Below, piece by piece: positions 1 through 22,700 of a DNA stretch of 64,000 nt (the stretch's first letter is position 1; every line of letters starts with the position of its first letter). The notes under the pieces were generated by a model. That model was not told the origin of the DNA and searched no databases. It saw nothing but the letters and a program-made list of their open reading frames with translations. The translations under genes and the position numbers were made by a program. Source of the DNA: Trochalopteron elliotii (lineage: Eukaryota; Chordata; Aves; Passeriformes; Leiothrichidae); assembly GCA_024734555.1 (NCBI GenBank), contig JANPWX010000651.1:146742-210741 (forward strand), given 5' to 3'.

Positions 1-8820
<8,820 letters not shown>

Positions 8821-8843
8821 GGCCCTGGAGCACAGCAGATCCT

Positions 8844-11500
8844 GGCATGAGGGAATGGAGGCAGTGGTGCATGGGTGGTGTGATCTTCAACACTTTACTC
8901 CTTTCAAGAGAGCTGGAGAGCTGCAGGGTGGCCACACCTCTGCTGTGCCCTCACCCCTTTCCTTCCCATTCCCTTCAGCAGCTCTTGGAGTCAGGCTGTT
9001 ACAAACACTTTTGGCACTTCAGGGAGATAGGGATTATTTTAAGAGTTCAGAAGAGGAAAGCTGGCAGGCTGGTCCCGGGCCAGGGCCAGGTGGGAGTCTC
9101 AGGTTTCCTAGTGTGTATTTTCAGGGGCTTAGCAGGGTCTCTGGGATCCCCTCCCACAGCCAGGGAAAGCACCCCCTCCCTATCCCCATCCTGGCTGAGG
9201 AGGGAATTTGGGAGTTGGCTGGCAGGAGAAGGCTCCTGCTCCAGAGGGGTGTGAAACAGAACTTGCATTCTAAACACTGCAGTGTTGCTCCTCTGCCTGC
9301 AGTCCAGCCCTGGAGCTGGAGCACGGGTTTATCACTGACCATCCTGTGACATCCCAGCAAGGCCACAGGACATCCTGGCAAGGGGCTGCTCCAGGGGTTT
9401 GTTACTATGACAGCCCAAGGCATAAACACCAAGACAGCACAGACAGACTGATCCAACTGCTGTCCCCCAGTGCTGCAGCACCAATGTAGGACTGGCTTCA
9501 GTACTGGTCACCTGACACAGCAGCCCAGAGTCCATGTTGCTAATGAAATACAGATTTAAGCCACAGTAGCTGGGGCAGTCCCAACCCAGCCTTTCATAAT
9601 TTGGAAATGTCACTTGCTGTACAGCTGAAGCTTCAGGCTAGCACACACTGTCAAGAGCTTGAGACAGGTGATAGTAATGCCCATAGACCATTATCACAGG
9701 TAGAAATACTGAACTTTAAATCCTCCAAATCAGGTCACTAAAGCTAAGAACTCATCTGAACCAGAGGATTTTCAGAAATAGTTATAGAGGGCTGGGAGTG
9801 CTGGTGGCAGGGAGTTGTTCTGGAACAGTAACATCTTCCAGGTGCTGAGACAGAGCACCTGTTTTCACTCAATATTTTGACTTCCTCAAAACATTAACGT
9901 TTCTTTCCACATGCTGATGTTCCTCTCCCAGCACAGCAGCCAGAGGCACAGCCTGCCTTTGGGCACCCAGCAAGCTGCCCACACTGTTCTAGTTAAGGGT
10001 CAGACTGGGCTCAAGACTTTCATCCTGTCAGGGAAAACCCAAAGTGCCAGAGCTGATGTTATTCTGTTCACCCAAGCCTGCACAGAAGTCTGAAAGGACC
10101 TCAAAATGCCTCCTCCTCCTCACATTTCTACACCTCTAACCCTTGCATTTACACTGTTCAGAATCAGTCTCTTTAGGTATAAACCTCCTGGATGCTACAT
10201 GTCTGCGTGGCCACTCTTTACAGCAAATACTCACTGACATCTTACCTGTGAAACAAAACTGAAATCAAATTTTCCTTATTTGTGCACAGACTAAGCTTAT
10301 CAGTACCCTCACACACTCCTGCGCCACCAGCATCTTCCTGAGCCTTCTTCACTCACATCATGAGGACAGCAGGGCCTGAGCTGAGAGCAAGCAATCTTTA
10401 ATTATGTGGTTCACCATTCACCTCCCAAAGGAAAACTCATGAGTGTGGAGATGGAAGTTCTACAGCTTCTTCTCTCAGTGGAGTGTTCAAGTAATAGGAG
10501 ATTTCAGTGAGAAAATAGGACCCAGAGGCAGACCCAAGGTGTAAGACTCATCCTAGCCCTAGGGCTGATGGAGTTTTTGGGCAGTTCACTAGGCCCTAGT
10601 GGCCTTGTTGCTGCAGAGACAAGACAAGTCTATCCTTAGGCATGCAAGATTTACCTCTATCCACCCTCTCTGGATGGAAGCACAGGCAAAAGATAAAGAG
10701 TGTTGCTATGCAACTTGGTACAGGAAAGTGAAATGCACTTTTCTAAGCTTTGTGATAAAGCACAATTGGTGCTTTTAATCCTTCATTTCTTGACACTTTC
10801 ACATTAAATACAACTTACTTTGCTTTTGTCATTCCAACTGTTTTGTGCGGAACGCACTGAATTGCTGCAGGCCTGGACTATCTCAGAGAACTTCAGCCCA
10901 AGAACTGCTCCTGCCTGGTTTGTGAGAGCCATGGACAAGGAGGGAGGCTTCACGTCTGGCCTGGACTCCTCCACCCAACCTGCACAGAACAGTGTACAGA
11001 GCTGCCCAACACCAGTCATGCCTTATAACCCCTGGACCTTTGGAGTGTCAGAACTCACCAGAGCAATACACAATTTCAGTGTCTGCACCACCACGGACCT
11101 ACAAGCCCTTGCTGAGCACAGAACCCTGCAAGTCACAGCACGCAGCACACAGGTGGCCCCCGTGGGGCTCTGAGCCCCAGGGCCCAGCACAGACTCACCC
11201 TGCAGCAGCTCACGGGCAGGACACGCCATTCCCTTTGTCATCTGGCTCATTCTGGAGCTCCCCAAAGTGAGATATCAGCTGGTCCTGTTCTGATTTTAGT
11301 CTGCACTGCCCCAGGAGGGATGTCCTTGAGCCCACCAAACTTCTGCATCACTGGATGGACATGGTGAGGAGTGGGGCAGGGTATCAGATCACAGCACCAC
11401 TTCTGGGAACAACCTTGGCTTTGGCAGAGCAGGAGACCTCAGACAGCTGCGGTGGATTCACTTTACTGCTGGCCTCCCCCTGCCTCCCTGGCAGCAGGCC
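8844..11500. other. Non-coding stretch upstream of the kinase start
   Basis: No exon or repeat could be supported. Any 5' UTR exon of the kinase should lie in this interval or near 11.5 kb. Confidence 0.6.
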
Positions 11501-11536
11501 TGTCAGCCTGCAGTAGATTCACAGTCTCCACAGCAA

Positions 11537-11546
11537 CTATTTATAG
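11537..11546 (-). promoter_or_regulatory. Candidate TATA/MEF2 element for the kinase gene
   Basis: Minus-strand CTATAAATAG contains TATAAA and, in both orientations, fits the MEF2 consensus YTAWWWWTAR exactly. A CAGCTG E-box lies at 11444-11449. Mammalian SRPK3 is a muscle gene activated by MEF2, which makes the match suggestive. No transcript evidence. Confidence 0.35.
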
Positions 11547-12220
11547 CGGGAAATTCACAGCTCTACTGAGATAGAAACAGAGAAATCCTCCCCCTCTGCA
11601 CTGCCTTCTCCAGACCCAGAAACCGTGGGGCTGCCTGACTCTTCCCCCTGCTCCCAGCAGTGTGTCAGCAGGACTTGCTCCTGTGGCACCATCTTCTGCC
11701 TGGCAGAGCCATCCCTGTTGCCAGACCAATCTGTGTGCCACGCTGCTGGATCTGAGAAGCCTCAGCCTCTCCAGCAGTGCCTGCACAGAGTCAAACACCA
11801 CTGCACCACTGCTGGTGGCCACAGAGCCCATGCTTCCCCCTGTTCCTTACTCTTGGAGAGCAAGTGCAGCAGCATCCTCCCCGCAGCACTTGGGGGACCT
11901 GAGCATCCCAACACCATGCAACACTGGGGAGGAAAAGGCCACACACAGTAAGAATCACATTTTTTTCCCCCATTGCTACAAGCTGCAGCCTCACACCAGA
12001 GCTGGGCATAGCCTGGCCTCCCCCTCACTGGGGCCCTGGGCTTGCACAGCTCGGGTTTCCTGGCTAAGGCTGCAGAGAGCTGGCCCCAGCCCTGCAGCAA
12101 AGGGTTAACCCTGCCTGCAGTAGCTCTGCTGCAGCTCCAGGCTGCCAAACCCAGGCCAGGGCCTCCCAGAGAGGTTCTCCCCCTGCCTGTGCCCCTCTGC
12201 TCTCACCTGCCTTCCCTGCA

Positions 12221-12230
12221 CTAAAAATAC
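12221..12230 (-). promoter_or_regulatory. Second MEF2-like A/T element
   Basis: CTAAAAATAC differs from YTAWWWWTAR at one position and lies beside a short GC-rich stretch (12240-12290), about 700 bp upstream of the TATA/MEF2 element. Confidence 0.2.
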
Positions 12231-12891
12231 CAAGGGAGGGGGCAGAGGCTGCGCCAGGCCGGGTGCTGAGCCCTGCGGGGCAGCATGCAGGGGACAAGTG
12301 GTCTGTGACCCCTTAAAGGGCAACAAGAACACACAGAGTACAGAGAGGAGGGACTAAAGGAGGGGGAGAAGCAGACTCTGTACAAAACTCTGCTAGTAAA
12401 GGAAGGGGAGGGAAGAAAGGAGGACAGATGGGCCAGGAGCCAGACTGCTGTATAGGAAGAACTGTGAAATTCATTTAAGAATTAAGTTGTTTTGGTAAAT
12501 TAGGAACACTGGCTTCTGCCTCACAGTGGTGGACAACAGCGAACCTTCAGCAACCCTTACCCAGTGAGAGAGCACAGCCAGAGCTGCCACACACCATGTG
12601 CCCCCAGTGCCAGCCCAACACAAGTGTCTGTGGAGGGAGGCTGCCTCCTCCTGTGTCAGGGAAGGTATTTGAGCTCTGGAAACTGCAGAGGGATGCAGCT
12701 GGAAGGTGGCACAGGGTTATCTTTAAGAAACACAGCCGAGGGAGGAGGGAAAAACCTCACTCCTCACACAGCTTCCGGGTCCTGGTGCTTAGGAGTACAG
12801 AGTTTCCACTTAGGGAGAAAGAGAGGCAAATACTTCTGCGTAATTGCATCATCATGCAATACAAGCATGACACAGAGGTTGTATATTAAAA

Positions 12892-12925
12892 TTTATTGAA
12901 TTATTGTGTAAGAATTCTCTTTATT
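12892..12925 (-). terminator. Paired poly(A) signals, candidate PLXNB1 3' end
   Basis: AATAAA occurs twice on the minus strand (12925-12920 and 12897-12892). The next about 40 nt on that strand are rich in G and U, as expected of a downstream cleavage element. Confidence 0.45.
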
Positions 12926-15900
12926 AAAATCATTTTGACTCTAAACTGATTATTTACAGACAAAACCTCTTATATCACCAATAGATTCCTACATCTCAGA
13001 ACAGTATCTACAAACAGTTATTACACTATGTAACAAAATCCAGATTTTTTTTCAAGCATTTTATATTAATTATTAATTCAAATTTGAGAAAGACAGTACC
13101 TCGGGTGCTCTGAGCATAACCTAAGGTGTGGCAGGGCATAAATGCAGGTCAGGCCATACTGTAACAGACAGAGAGACAGACACCAAGTCACAAGGCTGGG
13201 AGAGAACAGAGTCACCACGACAGACGACCAGGAAAAAGTCTACAAGAGCAAATGCCCTGGGTGTTCTGGAAACCAAAATAATCATCCCCACAAGAAAGGC
13301 ACACCAACAAAAACCAAATCAGTCATCATTTCTACCAAATTAAAAAAGCTTTCAGGTACAGCCTAAATTTGCCACCAGAGAGACGACAGCAAGAGCTCTC
13401 ACAACTATGTCACGTGGGCACCAGCTGTACTTCATCATGCCAAAGGGACAGACATTCAAATACACTAACGGAGATTTATCTTAATACTGATCAGTTCTCA
13501 GCCTTTCACCCAGACCACGGCAGAAGCAAGTCCCTCCCTCTGACAGCAGCACTAAATAAAGCTGGGTGCCTGCCACTCAGGAACATCACTGTCCTGAGAG
13601 TCCACTGGAGCAGTGACACCCCTGTGTCCCACAGCAGGGGACCAGCCACGGTGGCAGGGCTCTCTCTGCTGGTGCCCACAGAACTTGCTCCCTGTGAACA
13701 AACAGAAACATCCAGACAGGATTCTCTGTCCTTGACAAGGAATGTCCAGTTGGTTGTGGAATCAGGCAGAGACTGGAAAAAACTTGGAAGATTCAGGAGG
13801 AATAAATAAATAAGTTTTCCCTGCAATAGGGAATTTCATAATAAAATGTGTTTTGTGCAAATTTAAATGCAACAGAACCCTGTCACAAAAACAGACTTTG
13901 CCACAGGAGATGGGCACGGACGGAGGTAAGAGGGGCCATGCCTAAACACCCACGTTGATCCCAGTGAGGGCCCTCAGTGTGTGTCCACAGGGAGGAGGAT
14001 GCTGGTATCTAGAACACCGAGGACAGATGGATGGGGAGATGGGCACTACCAGCTTTCCACCTTCACTGCACCTGCACTGGGCAGTGTGACCTGTCCAGCC
14101 ATGCAAGGACAAGCTGAAGATGTTAAATAAGTCAATCACTTATATTTAGCTCTATTTTTAGATCTTGATTATTGCTCTAATAAAAGCAGACTTTCACAGA
14201 TACACTTGGAGCAAGAAGATGATTTCCAACATTCAGGAACACTACTGAGAAGCAGGGAGAATGTGGATACTAGTGGGAGGTGGAATGAGAATTAAGCTTC
14301 AAGCCACATTGTTCTGGGAAAGTGCAGAGATAATTCTGCAAAAATAGGGGCAGACACTGACAGTCTGCAGAGCTAGAAATCCAGCAGAGATTCTGTGGCT
14401 TCTGGCAGACACTCAGCAAGTTGGAGAGGCCACAAACCAGGCCTTGTTTCCTAGGGCAGAAAGTCCATCCACCAACACACAAGGGGACAATGATACTCCA
14501 CCACTATACCTGCACCTGCCTCAAACCAAGAAATCTCCTCCCGCAGTCCCTAAAGGAATGGGCATTACTAACATGCATGATATTGGCTTTTTCCCATCCA
14601 GCAGTCCTTTCCTCCACTCAGCTTTTTGGGGGGACTAATTTAATCAGATTTAATCAAGACAAAGGTTTCAGAGATGCTAAGTTCCCATAAGTTTTGTAGA
14701 AATGGGTGGTCAGGCAGGAGTCAGGCAGGAGACCTAACAGGTCCTCACCTGGGGAAAGAGGCAAACTCTGCAGCCCCATTTTAGCCTGCCTGCTGCTCCA
14801 TACAGCAGGATAGGAGCAGAAGGTGGCACAGGAATGCTCATACTCTGGGCACACCATGTACCTGGGAATACTGCTATACTGCTGCGAGAGGGTCACAGAA
14901 GAGCCAGCTTTGTAGGAAGAGAAGCCAGCATTAGCCTGCTCCAAAAACAATTTTGCAACTGCACAGCACTTGCACAGGGCTGATGGAGCAGGCCTGGAAT
15001 TACTGCTATATGCAATGTAAAGAGGTAGGGATGTGATCCTGCTCTGTTCTAGCTCTGCTACCTCCCAGCCCACACAGTCACCACCTTGGAGTAGTGACAG
15101 AGGAGTCAGACCTGCCTACCTGCCCCAGGCACACAAGACATCAGTGTGGAATTAGCAGCGGTGGGACTGGGGGTGGTGGGTGGAGAGAAGAAGTAAAGCA
15201 CCCTTATAAATTAGCTCCTAGAAGGGCAGAGGACTGTTCACAAAGTGAACTAAGCAGAGAGCAGTGAGGAGCTGCCCAGTGACAGCTGCCAACTAACTGT
15301 GCTTGTGCCTGCTCCAGGCCTCTCCTCCATGCACAAATCGTTCCTTTTTGCAGGACACCCAGCCCTTCTTGGGAACATCATGGTTGTGCTTGACAGCTCC
15401 TTTGAGTTCACAGCTCACCAAATAACCCTTCCATGTGCCACAACAAGAGAGTCTGAGCCGTGGAGCTGAGAGTTAGGTGTAAGGCAAGCCTAAGGAAAGA
15501 GCACAGAGAGAGCCTGGGACTGAGCTGTGGGGAAAGGCGAGCTGCTGGTATGACAATGGAGACACCTACAAGTTATCCCTGCAGACAAAGCAGTGGAGAA
15601 AACTGCTCCAGTGCTGACAGACGTTTGTCAGTAGAAGTGCACAGAGATACTTCTCCAAGAAAAGCTTTGTCTCAAAGCCACAAAGTTAAACATTCTCCTT
15701 TAGCATTTAAATACATTAACTTTCTGAGGGTATTTACAAGTCCAGTTCAGAGCAGCAGAACAGCTGGACACTGGAGGAAGGGGGAGTGGCACAAGGCATT
15801 TGTTGTGCTTTTCCAAAGAGCAGGGCAACCTCTGACCACAAGGAACCAGGAAGACAGATCCAAGCTGAGTCAGTGGAGCCAGGAAGTGAGCCAGGTAGTG

Positions 15901-16406
15901 ACTCTCACACACTGAGTTTGTCCTGAGGCAAAGGGTGAGGGGATGCTGTTCATTTACAGTGGGCCCTATGGCAAGCACCCATGCTGGTGAGCACATTCCA
16001 GCCAAGCAGGTGCCACACACAAGCTGTAAGAGACCAGAGCACTGGGGGGTCAAGAGACCTTCACGATCGGACACTCTCCTTTCTACATCCAACATCTGGG
16101 ACCAGCAGGGACATTGCTGCAAGAAGTTTCTCAGGAGTGCTTGCTAGCTGAGGACAGAGGTTAGCACAGCAGCCAACCCAGGCAAAGCTTCCTGATCCCC
16201 AAGGAAGTGAGTGGTTGCAGCAGGGAGTGTTCCAGCACTGGAAAGGGCATCCGTGCAAGGCTGAGGACTCCACAGACACAGCGCTCGGTGTTGTCACCTG
16301 GCTCTTCAATAACATGGTTTGAAAACTTGGCACATTCACATAACATCTGTAGGAAGGACCTGTGTGGCCCCTCAGCAGTCTGCCAGGGAAAAACCAAAAT
16401 TTGTCC

Positions 16407-16454
16407 TTTTTTTTTTTGTTTGTTTCATTTTGCTTTTAAAAAGAAAAAAAAAAA
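16407..16454. repeat. Poly(T)/poly(A) pair
   Basis: An uninterrupted T run near 16407-16417 faces an A run near 16444-16454, separated by about 26 bases. In the PLXNB1 transcript sense this is U-tract, AAAAG-containing loop, A-tract, so it could fold back on itself. Confidence 0.6.
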
Positions 16455-16641
16455 CCTGTAAAAAAATATTCTCTGAGATGCAAGGACGCTTGTACTTTGT
16501 ACTGCCTTGGCCATCCCCTTGCTCATGTCACCCGCAGGTTCCTTGGAGAGTCTGGTTCCAATGGCAGCAGGACACCCTGTTTATCAACTAGGATGAGCAC
16601 TGTCCCCTTTCAGCCAGGGGAGAGCAGTCTGTCTGTGCCTG

Positions 16642-16746
16642 TCACAAATCTGTGACTTTATTCTCCACAGCTGCTGCAATCTGTTGCAGTCTATATCCAA
16701 GCTGCATCTTCTGTGCCGTTGGGTCTTCTTCCAAGGCAGTAATGAT
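16642..16746 (-). CDS. PLXNB1: PLXNB1 coding exon 36: C-terminus and stop
   Basis: Residues 2172-2205 then TGA at 16644-16642. [20 protein letters not shown] and [14 protein letters not shown]. The final VTDL is the class I PDZ ligand known to bind PDZ-RhoGEF and LARG in human plexin-B1. Confidence 0.96.
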   Translation of the reverse strand: MITALEEDPTAQKMQLGYRLQQIAAAVENKVTDL

Positions 16747-19700
16747 CTGCAACAAGAGAGAGCTCACTGGCAGCTTTTCTCCAGCACACGACACTCAACC
16801 AGCTGAACTCCACACATTATGGAGAATCTCAAGCTGGAATTCAGCATCCTCTAGTCTAGAGTGGGTATGTAGTAATTAATTTCAAATTAACCACAAGACA
16901 AGTATTCTACATTCATTGTAGTAACTTACAGACTTTACAGGGCAAAAAGAATGCTAAACTTCTCACCTGAAAATTAAGTCTTTAGTAAATTAATCTGAAC
17001 TAACTGCATTTCTTTTTTAAGTAGAGTATTTGGATATTGGAGTAAAAATGGAGAAGCACACATGAAGTCCCAAAAGCCTCCAAGTTAGAGGTAAGTTCTT
17101 TTTGCTGATCTCCTCCCTTGCTCTCTGATAAGAATAAAGCAAACTCATGACATGAGTTATGCATGCCAATGAAATAATACACAGTGTTGGAGTGGTCTGG
17201 CTGCTCTTACTTGTTAATTTTTGTAGGTTTTTTGTTTGGGTGGTAGAAGAAGAAAGGCATATTCATACCTGCTGGAAACACACACTCACCTGGTCATAGT
17301 ACTTATTGATGTATTTGTACAATTCATGCAGAGCCACCAAGGAATTGAGGTCACCTGAGTAATTCTGCTTATAAGAGAAGAAATCAGACAAAACCATGAG
17401 ACACCTAACAACTGTCCTGCCAAATTCTGTCCTCACAACTCATTAAGAAAGCAACGGAGAGAATCCACCAACAGTTCCTAGCAAAGGAAAAATCACATGT
17501 ATTTCTTGCCCTGAATCTTTGACTACCCCCTCTTCTCTCCAGTGCTACCTGGGCAGACCCTCACCCTCCCTGTGGTGCAGGGCAGCCACTGGGCACAGTC
17601 AGTGTGTCTGAGCAGAACTGCATGCTCAGCTGGAATGTTTCATCTTTGCATTAATAACTCTCCCCTGGATACACAGGTGAGGGGCCAGGTGACTTCTGAA
17701 ATACTTTGATTTACCCGTGACAGCTCAGCCAGGGCAGAGTTCATCTCCTGGTCACTGGCAGAGATGGTCTGACGAATGTCTGCGTAGTACCTGGACAGGG
17801 ACACACAAGAAATTTAGTGCATGGTCCCCCCTCCTCACTGCTGAAACTACAACTCCTCACATCCATCACTTACCTTTCCACCATCTGCTTGTAGCGAGGA
17901 ATGTCACGGGCATAAAGCAGCTTATTGATTGGAGAGTCCTTGAACATCCAAAACCAGAATTGGTTATGAAAATCTCCCTTATTGTGCTGTGGACTAACCT
18001 CAGCAGGTAGCACCCTCACTTCTATTTTCTGCCATTTGTTCGGGATCAGGAATTTTTTGTCCTCTGCATGGAGAGGCACTTCAAATAGCAGGCTCTCCTC
18101 TAGAAATGCAGTCTGAGGTACCCTGAGATGTGCTGATGAAGAGACCCCTGGGATCCCTAATCCAGCCTTCCCCTTGGAGCTGGGTGATCACCAGTATGAG
18201 ATCACACTGGCAATGGCTTTGAACAGCTGATGCCTGATGTGCTCCAGAGATCCACCCATCCCATCTCTGGTGACCTGTGCAGGACTGTTCCACCCTCAGC
18301 ACAGGGAGAGTAGTGATGGTGGAAAGTCTTTCTAATGGCCAACCTGAATGTCCCAAGTTGTATCCTGTGACTCCCACTGTCTGCCACAGCCAACTGGAGT
18401 TTAGCTCTGTCTCCCAAGTAGCTGCAAGCTGTAAATAAAGAGCACTCCTCAACCATTTCTTCCTGCTAAACAAAATCTGATCCTCCCTCCTCTCTTCCCA
18501 GGAGCCCCTGTTACTCTCCAGCTGCACATGGAAGCCAGGGAGAGACTGGCCTGCTGTTCCATGGTGCTATTATTGCCTTCCTATTGCTCAGCTCTGTGTG
18601 CCAATCATGCTCCCTTCTCCCTCTGTACTCACCCGCCCTAACTTATGGTCAGCTATTGTACAGGAGTCCATGAAGGTCTGTGCAATGACCAGCAGCACAG
18701 CATCCACGTTATCTGACGTCTGCACATCAAAAACAAACTGGGGGTTCTTGATGATGTTGATCCAGAACCGCAGGGGGAGGCTGTAGAGAGGTCAGAAGTG
18801 CAGAAGGACATCAGTGAAGGTAGCAGCTACATTGCCAAAAGATACTCTACATATCACTGCATCTCTGCTTTGCCCTCCCAGCAAAACCAGCTCTTCACCA
18901 CCCTATGGTCTGCTGCCCTGCACTTGCATTTTCCTCTTCCTCAGTAGGCAGAGGTTGCTGTCACTTTGCAAGCTCTAAGCAAGTCAGCAGTGCCTCCTCC
19001 AGGGCCCTCAGGAACAACCTACCTGTTTGTCTTCCAGATATGGATAGTCTCAGGGTCTGCAATCCCATAGTGCATGGCCTGCTCATCTAACAGGTCAAAG
19101 AAGTATTTGACTGCCAAAGGAACAGGGCGGTTGGTACTGAGGATCACCTGGAACAAGTCGTCCACAAACTTCTGCAGAGTGCCCTGTAGAAAATCAAGTA
19201 GGACAGGGTCAGCACGGGCAGAGGAGAGTAGAGAGCCTAGGTCTCACAGATGAGAGGTCATTCTCTTCTCAGTGACAGCCCCTCACCCATCCCAGAGTAC
19301 TCCACCCCCACTGAAGGGAACAGCAACAAAGGACAATGGAGGCCCCTGTGGTTTGTGGAACAGAGGCCAGGGATAACCTCATGAACAAAGCAAAATGTAG
19401 GGAAGACTCAAATGTACTCAAAGCCACTGCAGGTAAAGGGTATTGCTTCATCTTCACACATACCCCTGCAATCTGCTGGGGGATATGAAGGAAGGCAAGA
19501 TCCCAAGCACAACACAATCTGTGCCTCTTCTCACCTTCATTGAGAGCAGACGTGTCAGATAGATCTCTGGGATTGCCTTGGCCCGCTCCCGATCTCTTAA
19601 GCTCCCACGCCGATGCTTGGGAAGCTCTGGCTCTTCTGTTGGTTTTACCAGGTGCCAAAGTTTGATCCCACCTTCATCTGCATCCTCCAGCATTGGTGTT

Positions 19701-22700
19701 TCTAAACCAAGCAATTGTTTACAGATGAGTGTTGGCTCTCTCACAGTAGACTGGTCAGGTGAGCCCCAAGAAAGCAAGATTTCCCAGTATAACAGAAACA
19801 CAAATGGGAAGGAATCTCTGGAGGCCTCTATGCAACCTTCTGCAGAGTACAACCACTGCCAACAGTACAGCAGGTTGCCTTTGTTCACCCAAAACTTTCA
19901 AGGTCTTGGAAACTTACCCAGAACAGAGATCCTCCACCACCCCAGTGGTCTGTTTCAGGTTGAACCACCCTTTTGCTGAAGAAGTTTTGCTCCATATCCA
20001 ATTTGAATCTCTTAAGCTGCAGCCTGTGGCTATTATCCCTCATGCCACAGGAGTACCCATGGAGTTGTTCACTCTGCCTGGCACCCCATCATCCCCCTCA
20101 GCCATGCTCAGCACCTGAAGGTATTAAGATTTCTGCAAGTTGCAGACTGCAGTCAGCCCTAGAGTCAGACAATTCTGCTTGTTCTGCATTTTCACACCCA
20201 GCCCAGCCTTCCTCTGCTCCCACACTTTTGCTTTTCTCTGACCTCACCTGACCAAGCTTTCACATTTCCTGACAGTCCTATGAGGGTCCAAGGCATGTGT
20301 CAGCCTTCTATATCAGCATAAAGCTGGGGCTATAGCTAGAAACTTGTCCCACTAGCTAGTAAGTGCTCTAAAGTAATTTTATGAGAACAAGACATCAAAC
20401 TCACTTTCTCCTGGGATGTAATCCTGATTTTCCCTGTGGATGTGCTTGGTCAGGCGTGGGACGAGTGCTACTGTTGCTCCATCAGGCACCTGCACACAAG
20501 CAAAACAACAACATTCAAAGCAAATGGCATGTTTCTCATCAGCACAATAGGCAAGTGCTTGTAGAGCAAAACAGGCTGTACCATCACTTGAAATAGGGAC
20601 AGAAACAGGGATTTTGAGGCACCATCACTGTCTTTTCCGAGGGTGAGAAAATCTTGTCAGTACCAATTAAAAAACAAATGTTCAAAGTACAACGAAGATA
20701 ATACTCAGGGACTGAGGTCGTTCACATCTAGAACATGTTGCAGCAAAGTACTGACATATTGGTGCAAAATACAACATACTGGTGGCAAGGTAATTAAAAA
20801 AATCCCTCTTTCCATTGTTAGAAGGTACTTGGCAGCTCAGTGCGTCACTCCCTCCTAACTGATCTGGCCTGGAACAGGAACAGATCCAGCACATCGCCTG
20901 CACTCAGTATGAACTTGTGCCTGTCCTTCCAAGCCCTACACATGTCCACATCTCAGGTCTGGGATAAGGATATGGGCTGTGTTTGCTGAAGTCAGGCTGC
21001 AGCCACAGCACTGACTTAATTTGAATATGCTCTCCAAGAAAGGTCCAACCTTTTGACAGTGGTCTACAGGAGCCAGAGCCATAAACAGAGCATGACAGCA
21101 TGTAGAAGGATGAGAGAAGAGATAAGGCAATGGCAGACTGAGTTCTGACCTTGTAATGTTGAAGAGTGTTCAGACGTTTCCAAGTTCCTTGAACAACAGA
21201 TGTCACATCCTCATCAGACAGGATCAGGTGACCTGCCAGCCCTGATCTCCACTCTACAGCCATTGAAACACGGAAAACGAAAGGATTAACTGCTAATTCT
21301 GGGCATCATCTGCATCATCCTGGCTGACCTCATTAAACAGCCTCTGGTACTTGTCAATTTTTACCTGTGCTATTTCACAGACAACATAACCTGAGCAAGT
21401 GCATGCAATGAATCTGAGTCCTGCAGTCACAGGACAGACCCCTCTGAGCACAGGGACAGGAGGCCCCATGGCCTCCCAGGTTCCACCTGTCATGTTCCTA
21501 CAAATTCTGTCAGATTGTGACTCTTCAAACAGATGGTTCAAACCACAAATATGCACCCACAGCTCTTATCAGCTACTATTTCCTCAGTACCTTCTCATCC
21601 CTAAATGTCACCATTATTCATCAACAGAATTAAGATGGAAAACAGAGTGTTTTCTCTCCCAATGTAAGTTGTGCCATTCATTAACTACTATGGGCAAAAT
21701 CCTCCCTGACATATATTATTAAGAGGCTGCCATTAACTTCACTCCCAGGAAGTGCCAGTCTATGCCCACAGCATCTTTGCATTGCACTCAAATCCCTCTC
21801 CCCTCCTACACATTTTCTATACTTTTTTTTCCATATCCCCTTGCCCAAGGCATTGCTGTGGTCTCAGTCTGGCAAAGAACACCATGAAGTGAAAGAGGCT
21901 GACCTCAACTGCTTCTTTTTCACCCCTGCCTCTTTCTGTTACAGCCTCCTCCCTGTTGTGTCCAGCCAGAGTGGTCAGTGATTCTGCACACTCAGCAGAA
22001 AATGACAAATGTCACATGTGCCAGGGTGATGTGCACAGACAAGAAACTACCATTCCTTCACTTCCTCACTGAGTTTTGTCACCAAAGAGCTCTGCTCACC
22101 GAGGTCCAGGGTGTCAGGGTCTGGCCGGTGACAGTATGGCGTCCCTTTATAGATCTGATCTAGGATTTTCTCCTTCACCTGTGTTATGGTGTCACAGTCC
22201 AGCACTTTTGCAGAAATCCCTTGAGAGTCTTCTGCCCCTCCTGCACCAACTCCTGCTTGTGTCAAAGCATTTAAGGTCTGGGGAAAAAAAGGTCACAGCT
22301 ATTCAGCTGATAAGATTACATCTGACACATTTACACCTTTGATGGTTGGCATTCAGGCAAGTTAACAGCTACACTTTCACTGAGAGATTCAGAAAAGAAA
22401 ACATCACAGATGTTAAACACCTCAGTCTTGTGTTCTTAGCCTTGTGTCAAGAGCTGGAAACCAGTTAAAGAGCATCAGGGAGGAGCTTCGATGTGCAATC
22501 AGCAACGTCATCCCCTTATTTCTAGACACAGCACAGCACGTACACCAGATGACTGTGCTGAAGGCTCCTATCAGCCTGGGGCAAAAGAGCCTGATTTAGC
22601 AGAGCTCTTCATCATCTATGTACTTGTGCTGCTGGAACAAACCTGGCTCCCAGGAGACAGTGGCAGGATGCTGCACCTGTGCCATGGTTATGGGAGCAGA

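Larger units (their letters stand above)
12875..16641 (-). other. PLXNB1: Probable PLXNB1 3' untranslated region
   Basis: No coding exon is recognisable downstream of the PLXNB1 stop until the kinase gene. The first AATAAA hexamers on the minus strand below the stop are near 12.9 kb, so the 3' UTR is inferred to be about 3.8 kb. An earlier variant poly(A) site cannot be excluded. The region includes a U-tract/A-tract pair at 16407-16454. Confidence 0.4.
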
